From Prevotella sp. UBA2754 (lineage in GTDB: Bacteria; Bacteroidota; Bacteroidia; Bacteroidales; Bacteroidaceae): a DNA stretch of 52,485 bases. This document shows positions 40,014-49,218 of the stretch, in pieces (positions within the stretch are counted from its first letter, which is position 1; every line of letters starts with the position of its first letter). The notes beneath the pieces were generated by a model. It had not been told where the DNA came from, did not search any database, and worked only from the letters and a program-made list of their open reading frames with translations. The position numbers and the translations under genes are program-made. Where the stretch lies: NCBI GenBank assembly GCA_002353295.1, contig DEJG01000022.1:1-52485 (forward strand), written 5' to 3'.

Positions 40014-41070
40014 AGCCTATGATATATTGGTTAAACATATCTTCCTGGTCTTGCAGGAAGTGGATATTGACGGGTAGCGTATAGATGCTTTTGCGCACCA
40101 GTTCACTCAATCCCTCAGCGTTCTGCAGACGAGTGGCGTCTTTCTCTGTCGTTATGATGCACCGAGGCTCGGGCATCTGTGCGAAAGTATCGTTTATCTG
40201 TTTGATGTCTTTAGCCTTAAACTGATGATGATCTGCGAAGGTGAGTGGAGTGAGGTGCTTGGTGTAAGGCTCTAAGTCGTGAATCATCTGTTCGGGTGAT
40301 GCAATGCCAGTCAGCAACAGGATGTGCTCATTCTTTTTTAGTTCGTCCAAGCGTCGTGAGTCACCTCCGAAAATAGGTTGCAATGCTCCATATGCTAGGC
40401 AGGTGAAGTAAAGACTCTGATAAGGATATAAATTCATGGCCTTGGTAATCACACGATATTCCATTGGTTTGAGGTCCTTGGGACATTTTGTGACTATCAC
40501 AATGTCAGCACGGTCTTTGCCGGAAAGGGGCTCGCGCAGTCGACCGGCAGGCAACAGGGTATCATAGATAATCAGTCGGTGATAGTCTACTAACAAGATG
40601 TTGATGCCAGGTTTGACATAGCGATGTTGAAAGGCATCATCTAACAGAATCACATCCAAACTGTTGTCGCGGCTTACCAATTCTTCGATGCCGTGGCATC
40701 GACTTTTGTCGACAGCCACAGTAACATCGGGGAATTTCTGTTTCATCTGATAGGGCTCGTCTCCTATTTCTGGCATCGCAGTCTGTTGGTCGGCAATGAT
40801 AAATCCTCTGCTTTTACGTTTATAACCACGACTAAGCACCGCAACGCGGAAAAGTTCCTTCAGATGTTTGATGAGATATTCAACGTGAGGAGTCTTACCT
40901 GTGCCACCTACTGTGATGTTGCCAACCGATATGACGGGTACGTCATAAGCACGGCTCTTTAGAATGCCAGTTTCAAATGCGAAATTGCGCAATTTGACAC
41001 CTAGCCCATAGAGCCAGCTCAGCGGAAGCAACCACTTGTTGATGACAATGAAATCTCCCTCTACGCGCAT
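39898..41070 (-). CDS. lpxK: Tetraacyldisaccharide 4'-kinase (lipid A biosynthesis)
   Basis: 390-residue membrane-associated kinase that phosphorylates the 4' position of the lipid A disaccharide. The P-loop is VISVGNITVGGTGKTPHVEYL; SRGYKRKSRG, DEPYQMKQKFPDVTVAVDKSRCHGI and ILLDDAFQHRYVKPGINILLVDY are the usual LpxK blocks, and LTGIASPEQ ... FADHHQFKAKDI is the C-terminal domain. An N-terminal hydrophobic segment anchors it. The last 39 residues are encoded inside punA in another frame. The 16-base gap to sppA places both in one operon. Confidence 0.93.
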   Translation of the reverse strand: MRVEGDFIVINKWLLPLSWLYGLGVKLRNFAFETGILKSRAYDVPVISVGNITVGGTGKTPHVEYLIKHLKELFRVAVLSRGYKRKSRGFIIADQQTAMPEIGDEPYQMKQKFPDVTVAVDKSRCHGIEELVSRDNSLDVILLDDAFQHRYVKPGINILLVDYHRLIIYDTLLPAGRLREPLSGKDRADIVIVTKCPKDLKPMEYRVITKAMNLYPYQSLYFTCLAYGALQPIFGGDSRRLDELKKNEHILLLTGIASPEQMIHDLEPYTKHLTPLTFADHHQFKAKDIKQINDTFAQMPEPRCIITTEKDATRLQNAEGLSELVRKSIYTLPVNIHFLQDQEDMFNQYIIGYVRKNSRNSILVKRKNDHKSQDGNYSGDGSRTISFRNN

Positions 41071-41086
41071 GAACCTGAATTTTTTG

Positions 41087-42859
41087 TTATTTAATATTCA
41101 TGAAGAATGGCAGACGTGCCTGAATAGCACTCTGGTGATTGATATTCTTGATAAACCGGAAGGGTTCGTAGTATTCACCCAGTGTTGTTTGCATCTGCTC
41201 GTCAAGATAGCTCTTCTGGTTAGCCTGCTCCAGGAACTGTGTGAACCAGTCGGTGGGCTCTGGATAAGCCACGGTCTTGAATTCCTCAACTTTAGCTATT
41301 TGAGCAGCCTTCTTGACGGCATCGTCTAATGAACCGATAGCGTCTACCAGTTTGATACCAAGTGCATCGTTACCCAACCATACACGTCCCTGAGCAATCT
41401 CCTCAACAGCTTCAACAGAGAGCTTTCTGCCATCTGCCACACGTTTGCGGAACAGTTCGTAACCACGTCCAATATACTGGTCGAGCAAAGACAATTCCTC
41501 TTCATTGAAAGGACGTGCTATTGTGCCAAATGCTGCATGTTTGTTGGTTTTTACCTCATCGAACTTCACACCTAGCTTCTCGGTTAGCAGCCCACTGAAA
41601 TCTGGGAACATGCCGAAAATACCGATAGAACCAGTAATGGTGGTTGGCTCTGAATAGATGTAGTTAGCTGCACAGCTGATATAATAACCACCTGAAGCTG
41701 CATAGCCACCCATGGAAACAACAATAGGTTTCTTTGCCTTTACATTCATGACTGCGTGCCAAATTTGCTCAGAGGCATAGGCAGAACCACCAGGAGAGTT
41801 CACACGAAGAACAACGGCTTTCACGTCATCATCGTTGGCTAATTTCTCCAGATCTTTGCATACAGTATTGGCCACGATGCTGTGTTCTTGTTGAATTATG
41901 CTGCCAGTTTCAGAGTCAATAATGTCGCCATAGGCATAATAGACGGCAATCTTGTCGCCTTTCTCCTTGACTCCCTTTACGTTTTTCATGTCAGACAATG
42001 ACAACTGATTGATGTTATCATCGGCCTCTATCTTCAAGAGTTTTTTGATTTCTCCCTTTACCTCATCCGTATAAATCAGTTTGTCCACCATCTTCATCTT
42101 TACCAAGTCGGACTGTTCTGACAAGGCCACAAAACGGTCTGCATATGCGTTTAAGGAGTCAACAGCGATTTTACGACTATCTGACACCTCCTTCAGCATG
42201 ACCTTCCAGATACCTGTCATATAGGCAGTCACCTGTTCACGGTTGGGTTCGCTCATTTGATCAGCAGTCATCATTTCTGGGGCACTCTTATATTTGCCAA
42301 CCTTACAGAGCTGGTATTTCACACCAAACTTAGCCAGTAGATCCTTTACGAAGTATGGATTGGCTGCCAGTCCGTGCCAGTCAACCATTCCTTGAGGGTT
42401 CAAGTATATTTTGTCAGCAACCGAACAGATGTAGTAGGTTGTCTGGGTGTAGCTATCACCATAAGCAATAATCCATTTACCGCTCTTCTTGAAATCGAGT
42501 AGTGCCTCACGGATCGCATGAGCAGAGGCAGGAGAGTCAATGGAGAAAAGACCTGACTCGATATAGATACCTTTGATATCTTCATTGTCTTTCGCTTTCT
42601 TGATAGCGGCAATGATGTCATCGAGTCCCATGTTTTCAGTCAGCTGACCAGACAATTGTCCCATAACATCTTCTTCGGCTCGTTCATTGACTTGGCCTGA
42701 CAGCATCAAGGAGAATACAGAGTTTTCCTTTACAGGAACAGAGGATGCTGATGAAGCGGCTAGTCCTACGAGTGAAATCACAAAGAGAATTCCCATGATA
42801 AGGGAGAAAACGATAATGCCTGTGACGGTGGCAAAAACGTACTTGATAAAATCTTTCAT
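41087..42859 (-). CDS. sppA: Signal peptide peptidase SppA, long (67-kDa) type
   Basis: 590-residue inner-membrane serine protease that degrades cleaved signal peptides. An N-terminal membrane helix (VTGIIVFSLIMGILFVISLVGL) is followed by two tandem crotonase-like protease domains. The catalytic lysine is in CKVGKYKSAPEMM of the first domain and the nucleophile serine in GGYAASGGYYIS of the second, after VNSPGGSAYASEQIW, as in the E. coli 67-kDa protein. First gene of the operon with lpxK, punA and thiL, with a promoter at 42888-42895. Confidence 0.93.
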   Translation of the reverse strand: MKDFIKYVFATVTGIIVFSLIMGILFVISLVGLAASSASSVPVKENSVFSLMLSGQVNERAEEDVMGQLSGQLTENMGLDDIIAAIKKAKDNEDIKGIYIESGLFSIDSPASAHAIREALLDFKKSGKWIIAYGDSYTQTTYYICSVADKIYLNPQGMVDWHGLAANPYFVKDLLAKFGVKYQLCKVGKYKSAPEMMTADQMSEPNREQVTAYMTGIWKVMLKEVSDSRKIAVDSLNAYADRFVALSEQSDLVKMKMVDKLIYTDEVKGEIKKLLKIEADDNINQLSLSDMKNVKGVKEKGDKIAVYYAYGDIIDSETGSIIQQEHSIVANTVCKDLEKLANDDDVKAVVLRVNSPGGSAYASEQIWHAVMNVKAKKPIVVSMGGYAASGGYYISCAANYIYSEPTTITGSIGIFGMFPDFSGLLTEKLGVKFDEVKTNKHAAFGTIARPFNEEELSLLDQYIGRGYELFRKRVADGRKLSVEAVEEIAQGRVWLGNDALGIKLVDAIGSLDDAVKKAAQIAKVEEFKTVAYPEPTDWFTQFLEQANQKSYLDEQMQTTLGEYYEPFRFIKNINHQSAIQARLPFFMNIK

Positions 42860-42887
42860 AACCTATTTTATAAATGATAACTTTCTG

Positions 42888-42895
42888 CAAAGATA
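42888..42895 (-). promoter_or_regulatory. -7 promoter element for the sppA operon
   Basis: The minus strand reads TATCTTTG, matching TAnnTTTG, 29 bases upstream of the sppA ATG. Confidence 0.6.
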
Positions 42896-42990
42896 CGACT
42901 AAATGCGTTAATCACCAAATTTTTGACCTTTTATTTTATATTATATCAAAGGTGTAGGTTCATTCTGCCAAAGTGTCAGTCGATAGAGAT

Positions 42991-43006
42991 TGGCACGTTT
43001 TTCGCA
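42991..43006 (+). promoter_or_regulatory. Sigma-54-like promoter upstream of groES
   Basis: TGGCACGTTTTTCGCA matches the sigma-54 consensus TGGCACG-N4-TTGCA at all but one defined base, with the GG and GC dinucleotides at the exact 12-base offset of -24/-12 promoters. Predicted start near 43017, 33 bases before groES. TGCCAA at 42966 and TTGGCA at 42990 form an inverted pair around it. No TAnnTTTG element or CIRCE repeat is present here. Confidence 0.5.
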
Positions 43007-43049
43007 TAATATGTGGCAGAGAGTATTAATTATTAAATTTAAAAGTATT

Positions 43050-43322
43050 ATGAATATTAAACCATTAGGCGACCGCGTGTTGGTATTGCCAGCACCGGCA
43101 GAAGAAAAGATCGGCGGTATCATTATACCAGATACTGCAAAAGAAAAACCCCTTCATGGAACCATCAAGGCTGTCGGACAGGGAACAAAGGATGAAGAGA
43201 TGATTTTGAAAGCTGGCGATGAGGTACTATACGGCAAGTACAGTGGCACAGAGCTGGAATTCGAAGGTGAAAAATATCTGATGATGCGTCAGAGCGACGT
43301 GTTAGCAGTGTTAGAGAAATAA
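43050..43322 (+). CDS. groES: Co-chaperonin GroES
   Basis: 90-residue heptameric lid of the GroEL chaperonin. The sequence MNIKPLGDRVLVLPAPAEEKIGGIIIPDTAKEKP with the mobile loop, GKYSGTELEFEGEKYLMMRQSDVLAV at the C-terminus and the overall length are standard. ATG 43050 is chosen over an upstream in-frame codon because it matches the family N-terminus. groEL follows after 56 bases that hold an imperfect 9-mer repeat, in the usual operon order. Confidence 0.97.
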   Translation: MNIKPLGDRVLVLPAPAEEKIGGIIIPDTAKEKPLHGTIKAVGQGTKDEEMILKAGDEVLYGKYSGTELEFEGEKYLMMRQSDVLAVLEK

Positions 43323-43360
43323 TCAGAATAATCGGAATAATCAGAGTACTCTGAGTACTC
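43321..43360 (+). repeat. 9-mer AATCAGAAT repeat and palindrome in the groES-groEL spacer
   Basis: Three imperfect copies (AATCAGAAT, AATCGGAAT, AATCAGAGT) run from the groES stop, then AGAGTACTCT forms a palindrome followed by another GAGTACTC. The unit is shared with the NapH/NapG linker at 28430. Confidence 0.75.
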
Positions 43361-43378
43361 AGAAAAAAAATAAGAATT

Positions 43379-45010
43379 ATGGCAAAAGATATTAAATTCA
43401 ATATTGAGGCTCGCGATCTTCTGAAGAATGGTGTAGATCAGTTGGCCAATGCAGTGAAGGTTACACTTGGTCCTAAGGGCCGTAATGTGGTGATTGAGAA
43501 AAAGTTTGGCGCTCCGCAGATTACTAAAGACGGTGTGACGGTTGCTAAGGAAATCGAGTTGGAGGATAAGTTTGAGAATACAGGTGCACAGCTCGTAAAG
43601 AGTGTTGCTTCCAAGACAGGTGACGATGCTGGTGATGGTACGACAACTGCTACCATTCTGACACAGGCAATTGTTACTGAGGGCTTAAAGAATGTGACAG
43701 CTGGTGCCAATCCTATGGATTTGAAACGTGGTATCGATAAGGCTGTGAAGGCAGTTGTTGATTTTATCAAGGAAAATGCCGAGCAGGTTGACGATAACTA
43801 TGACAAGATAGAACAGGTTGCTACTGTTTCAGCAAACAACGATGAGGAAATTGGTAAGCTCTTAGCTGATGCTATGCGTAAGGTTTCTAAGGATGGTGTT
43901 ATCACCATCGAGGAATCAAAGAGTCGTGATACCCATATCGGTGTTGTTGAGGGTATGCAGTTTGACCGTGGATATCTCTCTGGTTATTTTGTAACTGATT
44001 CAGAGAAGATGGAGTGTGTAATGGAGAATCCTTATATCCTTATCTACGACAAGAAGATTTCAAATATCAAGGATTTCTTGCCTATCCTGCAACCTGCAGC
44101 TGAGAGTGGTCGTCCTTTGCTCGTTATTGCAGAAGATGTTGACTCTGAGGCTCTGACCACATTGGTTGTTAACCGTTTGCGTGGTGGCTTGAAGATTTGT
44201 GCAGTGAAGGCTCCAGGCTTTGGAGATCGTCGTAAGGCTATGCTCGAGGATATTGCTACACTGACAGGTGGAGTGGTTATTAGCGAGGAGAAAGGTCTGA
44301 AACTGGAGCAGGCTACGTTGGAGATGTTGGGTACTTGCGACAAGGTGACTGTCTCAAAGGACAACACAACCATCGTGAATGGTGCAGGTGACAAGCAGGC
44401 TATCCAAGATCGTATTGCACAGATTAAGAAGGAAATAGAATTGACAACTTCTTCTTATGACAAAGAGAAACTTCAGGAGCGTCTTGCCAAATTGGCTGGC
44501 GGTGTTGCTGTGCTCTACGTGGGTGCTAACAGCGAGGTTGAAATGAAGGAAAAGAAAGATCGCGTGGACGATGCCCTCTGTGCAACTCGTGCTGCTATTG
44601 AGGAAGGTGTTGTTGCTGGTGGTGGTACTACTTATGTTCGTGCCCAGCAAGCTCTTGTTAACGTAAAGGGTGTCAATGCTGATGAGCAGACAGGTATCAA
44701 TATTATCTGCCGTGCAATAGAAGAACCTCTGCGCCAGATTGCAGTTAACGGTGGTGGCGAAGGTGCTGTCGTCGTTCAGAAAGTCCGTGAAGGCAAGGGT
44801 GACTTTGGTTACAATGCACGTACTGATGAATATGAGGATATGCGTAAGGCTGGTATCGTAGATCCTGCTAAGGTGGCACGTGTTGCCCTTGAGAATGCAG
44901 CCTCTATCGCAGGTATGTTCCTGACTACAGAATGTCTGATTGTTGACAAGCCCGAAAAAGAGCCAGCTATGCCAATGGGTGGAGCTCCGGGAATGGGAGG
45001 AATGATGTAA
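43379..45010 (+). CDS. groEL: Chaperonin GroEL
   Basis: 543-residue ATP-driven folding chaperone. Standard motifs are complete: KVTLGPKGRNVVIEKKFGAP, KDGVTVAKEIELEDKFENTGAQLVKSVASKTGDDAGDGTTTATILTQAI with the nucleotide-binding DGTTT, GYLSGYFVTDSEKMECVMENPYILI, VAGGGTTYVRAQ and the Gly-Met-rich tail ending MGGAPGMGGMM. Transcribed with groES. Codon usage is strongly biased as for a highly expressed gene. Confidence 0.98.
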   Translation: MAKDIKFNIEARDLLKNGVDQLANAVKVTLGPKGRNVVIEKKFGAPQITKDGVTVAKEIELEDKFENTGAQLVKSVASKTGDDAGDGTTTATILTQAIVTEGLKNVTAGANPMDLKRGIDKAVKAVVDFIKENAEQVDDNYDKIEQVATVSANNDEEIGKLLADAMRKVSKDGVITIEESKSRDTHIGVVEGMQFDRGYLSGYFVTDSEKMECVMENPYILIYDKKISNIKDFLPILQPAAESGRPLLVIAEDVDSEALTTLVVNRLRGGLKICAVKAPGFGDRRKAMLEDIATLTGGVVISEEKGLKLEQATLEMLGTCDKVTVSKDNTTIVNGAGDKQAIQDRIAQIKKEIELTTSSYDKEKLQERLAKLAGGVAVLYVGANSEVEMKEKKDRVDDALCATRAAIEEGVVAGGGTTYVRAQQALVNVKGVNADEQTGINIICRAIEEPLRQIAVNGGGEGAVVVQKVREGKGDFGYNARTDEYEDMRKAGIVDPAKVARVALENAASIAGMFLTTECLIVDKPEKEPAMPMGGAPGMGGMM

Positions 45011-45037
45011 CAAATTGTAAACCAGACATATCAAAAC

Positions 45038-45071
45038 ACGAGGGATTAAGTTAAAATTAATTCCTCGTTTT
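45038..45071 (+). terminator. Probable terminator after groEL
   Basis: Arms ACGAGG (45038-45043) and CCTCGT (45063-45068) enclose a self-complementary AT-rich loop and are followed by TTTTGATTT. Confidence 0.55.
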
Positions 45072-45133
45072 GATTTAAATCAAGAAATGTCCGATTTTCT
45101 TTCCAAAAGTTTGCTTTGTATCTGTAAAGTTTG

Positions 45134-45141
45134 TATATTTG
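45134..45141 (+). promoter_or_regulatory. -7 element of a possible small RNA
   Basis: TATATTTG matches TAnnTTTG, with TTTG at 45115-45118 as a poorly spaced -33 candidate. No open frame of note follows before the terminator at 45235. Confidence 0.45.
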
Positions 45142-45145
45142 CAAT

Positions 45146-45268
45146 GTCAAATAAAACATTTTAGGTGGGATTTAGCGAAATAAAGATATTTTTTTGATTT
45201 GTTTTAGTAGATTAGTTTTTAAGTAGTTTGTTTTAAAAAACCGATTGTCGTGAGACAGTCGGTTTTTT
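45146..45268 (+). ncRNA. Candidate small RNA between groEL and the kinase gene
   Basis: A promoter-like element (45134-45141) and a hairpin terminator (45235-45268) enclose about 120 AT-rich bases without a coding frame, and the next gene has its own promoter further downstream. I cannot match it to a known RNA family by eye; it could equally be a long groEL 3' region with two terminators. Confidence 0.3.
45235..45268 (+). terminator. Intrinsic terminator in the groEL-kinase spacer
   Basis: ACCGATTGTC-type stem pairing with GACAGTCGG (one G-T pair), GTGA loop, preceded by six A and followed by six T, so it can act in both directions. Confidence 0.8.
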
Positions 45269-45301
45269 GATGTTTTTTTTCGTTGAATACAAATTATTTA
45301 G

Positions 45302-45309
45302 TAACTTTG
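45302..45309 (+). promoter_or_regulatory. -7 promoter element placed immediately before the kinase start codon
   Basis: TAACTTTG matches TAnnTTTG and ends only 10 bases before the ATG at 45320, so the leader would be a few bases long and without a ribosome-binding site. Confidence 0.55.
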
Positions 45310-45319
45310 CAGGCAATAT

Positions 45320-46858
45320 ATGCATCAGTTACTCAAGTTATACAAGACGTGGAGTGGGCAAGAGCCTGCAAAAACAGAACAATTGCCCGTAGCGGGAAGC
45401 AATCGGGTGTATTATCGTCTGACAGCTCAGGATGGTTCTAGTGTAGTGGGGGTTATAGGTACGAGCCGTGACGAAAATCATGCCTTTGTCTATCTCTGTC
45501 GGCACTTCATTAAACGACAATTACCTGTACCTCAGTTGTTGGCTGTCAGTGATGACGAGTTGCGTTATCTGGAGACAGACCTGGGGTCCGTTTCTTTGTT
45601 TGATGCCATCCGTGGCGGTCGTGAAGCTGGTGGTCGCTATACCCTCAAGGAACAGGATTTGTTGAGACGTACCATTCGCGAACTGCCTAACATCCAGATG
45701 CGTGGTGCTCGTGAATTGGATTTTTCCAATTGTTATCCGCAAGCCGAGTTTGATGTAAATAGTGTGCTTTTTGATCTCAATTATTTCAAGTATTGTTTTC
45801 TGAAAGCAACAGAACTCGATTTCCATGAGTTGAAATTGGAAGCTGATTTCCGTCTGTTGGCCAAAGATCTTACTTCTGTGAATGATGTACAGGGTTTCCT
45901 GTATCGCGATTTTCAGGCGCGAAACGTGATGCTTGATGCTGAGAACAACCCTTATTTCATCGATTTTCAGGGTGGCCGTAAAGGACCGTATTATTACGAT
46001 GTAGCCTCGTTTCTCTGGCAGGCATCTGCCAAGTACCCACATAAACTGCGTCGAGAACTGGTGTATGAATACTATAATGCTTTGAAACAGTATACGGAGG
46101 TACCAGCACCCCATGCCTTCGTTGAACGTCTCTCGCTCTTCGTACTGTTCCGTCAGTTGCAAGTGTTGGGTGCCTATGGTTTCAGAGGCTATTTCGAGCG
46201 GAAACCTCATTTCATTGAGAGTATTCCGCCTGCAATGCATAATATTCGTGAACTGCTTGGCGAGCGTAATTTCCCGTATCCTTATCTTACTGACCTGCTT
46301 ACCCGTCTATCTCAGCTACCGCAATTCCAGCAGGTAGAGACTACAGCAAGTCGGGCAGATGGCTATAAGACAACAGATAGAAACCCCTATAAGCCCCATC
46401 CACAGGACGGTCCTGCTACCTTCTCGAAATACGATGCGCAGGGACCGCTGGTGGTCAAGGTGTTCAGCTTCTCATACCGTAAGGGTATTCCTGAAGACGA
46501 GAGCGGTAATGGTGGAGGCTATGTGTTTGATTGCCGTTCCACCCACAATCCAGGACGCTATGAGCCCTATAAGAAATTGACAGGGCTGGACGAACCTGTC
46601 ATCCGTTTCCTGGAGGACGATGGGGAGATACTCACTTTTCTTGACAGCGTATATAAACTGGCCGATGCCCATGTGCGCCGTTACATTCAGCGTGGCTTTA
46701 CCTCGCTTATGTTCTCGTTCGGTTGTACAGGTGGACAGCACCGTAGTGTTTACAGTGCGCAGCATCTCGCTGAACATATTCATGAGAAGTTTGGTATAGA
46801 GGTACGTATCTGTCACCGTGAGCAGGGCATCACGCAAACTCTTTCTGTCACTTCTTAA
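45320..46858 (+). CDS. AmgK-like sugar kinase (APH fold) fused to a RapZ C-terminal domain
   Basis: 512 residues. Residues 1-340 are an aminoglycoside phosphotransferase-fold kinase: the catalytic loop is FLYRDFQARNVML (Tyr instead of the usual His before Arg-Asp) and the metal loop is YFIDFQGGRKGPYYYDVASFLW, as in AmgK, which phosphorylates MurNAc/GlcNAc at the anomeric carbon. After a polar linker (about 345-375), residues 375-510 match the C-terminal domain of RapZ: VFSFSYRKGIP, YVFDCRSTHNPGRYEPYKKLTGLDEPVIRFLE and LMFSFGCTGGQHRSVYSAQHLAEHI. In E. coli that domain binds glucosamine-6-phosphate and partner regulators. The N-terminal ATPase part of RapZ is absent. A MurU-like gene follows 12 bases later. 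Kinase specificity is inferred from this pairing. Confidence 0.82.
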   Translation: MHQLLKLYKTWSGQEPAKTEQLPVAGSNRVYYRLTAQDGSSVVGVIGTSRDENHAFVYLCRHFIKRQLPVPQLLAVSDDELRYLETDLGSVSLFDAIRGGREAGGRYTLKEQDLLRRTIRELPNIQMRGARELDFSNCYPQAEFDVNSVLFDLNYFKYCFLKATELDFHELKLEADFRLLAKDLTSVNDVQGFLYRDFQARNVMLDAENNPYFIDFQGGRKGPYYYDVASFLWQASAKYPHKLRRELVYEYYNALKQYTEVPAPHAFVERLSLFVLFRQLQVLGAYGFRGYFERKPHFIESIPPAMHNIRELLGERNFPYPYLTDLLTRLSQLPQFQQVETTASRADGYKTTDRNPYKPHPQDGPATFSKYDAQGPLVVKVFSFSYRKGIPEDESGNGGGYVFDCRSTHNPGRYEPYKKLTGLDEPVIRFLEDDGEILTFLDSVYKLADAHVRRYIQRGFTSLMFSFGCTGGQHRSVYSAQHLAEHIHEKFGIEVRICHREQGITQTLSVTS

Positions 46859-46869
46859 TTTTTATTCTC

Positions 46870-47562
46870 ATGAAGCAAGCAATGATATTCGCAGCAGGGT
46901 TGGGAACGCGTTTGAAACCTCTCACCGACAAGATGCCAAAGGCTCTTGTGCCTGTTGGTGGTCAGCCCTTGCTCTGGCATGTCATCATGAAACTGAAGGC
47001 GGCAGGTTATGAGCGTATCGTAGTGAATGTGCATCATTTCGCTCAGCAGATTATCGATTATCTTGCCGTGAATGTCAATTTCGGTCTGGATATCCGAATC
47101 AGCGATGAGCGTGAGCAACTGCTCGAAACAGGTGGTGGCATCAAGAAAGCTTTGCCATTGTTCGATGCCACAAGTCCTATTCTCATCCATAATGTTGATA
47201 TTCTGAGCAATCTCGACCTCACCAAGTTGCCTGCCGATTCCCCTTTGCTCGTGGTCAGTCAGCGTAAGACGAAGCGCTATCTTCAGTTTGATGCTGACAG
47301 CCGACTGATAGGTTGGAAGAATATTGAGACGGGCGAGATAAAAGGGCGTGAGGGACGTTCCTTGGCATTCTCTGGCATTCATGTGTTCCATCCATCGTTG
47401 GCCCACCTGCTCAGCGATTGGCCAGATCGCTTTCCCATCATGGACTTTTACTTGAATGCTTGCGCTAATCATGTCATTCGTGCTTACGAACCCGCTGACC
47501 TCCGTCTCCTTGATGTCGGAAAACTCGATAGCTTGGCTGAAGCCGAGAAATTTACATTTTGA
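46870..47562 (+). CDS. Sugar-1-phosphate nucleotidyltransferase, MurU-like
   Basis: 230-residue cytosolic nucleotidyltransferase. The NTP-binding signature is AMIFAAGLGTRLKPLTDKMPKALVPVGGQPLL, the Mg-binding aspartate is in ILIHNVDILS, and LETGGGIKKALPLF plus FSGIHVFHPSL are typical of the MurU/GlmU-N subgroup. The length fits MurU (MurNAc-1-phosphate uridylyltransferase). Next to an AmgK-like kinase it would complete a route from recycled MurNAc or GlcNAc to UDP-MurNAc that bypasses de novo synthesis. A sugar other than MurNAc cannot be excluded. Confidence 0.82.
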   Translation: MKQAMIFAAGLGTRLKPLTDKMPKALVPVGGQPLLWHVIMKLKAAGYERIVVNVHHFAQQIIDYLAVNVNFGLDIRISDEREQLLETGGGIKKALPLFDATSPILIHNVDILSNLDLTKLPADSPLLVVSQRKTKRYLQFDADSRLIGWKNIETGEIKGREGRSLAFSGIHVFHPSLAHLLSDWPDRFPIMDFYLNACANHVIRAYEPADLRLLDVGKLDSLAEAEKFTF

Positions 47563-47584
47563 CAATATTTACAATTCATATAAT

Positions 47585-49165
<1,581 letters not shown>

Positions 49166-49176
49166 ATATAAAGAAG

Positions 49177-49215
49177 AAGTCTTGCCGAGCATCAAGCTGA
49201 GCAGGACTTTTTCTT
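49177..49215 (+). terminator. Bidirectional terminator between guaA and the SulP gene
   Basis: Hairpin with arms AAGTC..TTGCCGAGC and GCTGAGCAGGACTT (one bulge) followed by TTTTTCTTTT on the plus strand; A-rich flank on the other side lets it serve the convergent gene. Confidence 0.65.
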
Positions 49216-49218
49216 TTA

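Noticed and set aside
43007..43049. CIRCE/HrcA operator before groES
   Set aside because: The TTAGCACTC-N9-GAGTGCTAA pattern is not present; only a partial TTGGCAC resemblance within the sigma-54-like site.
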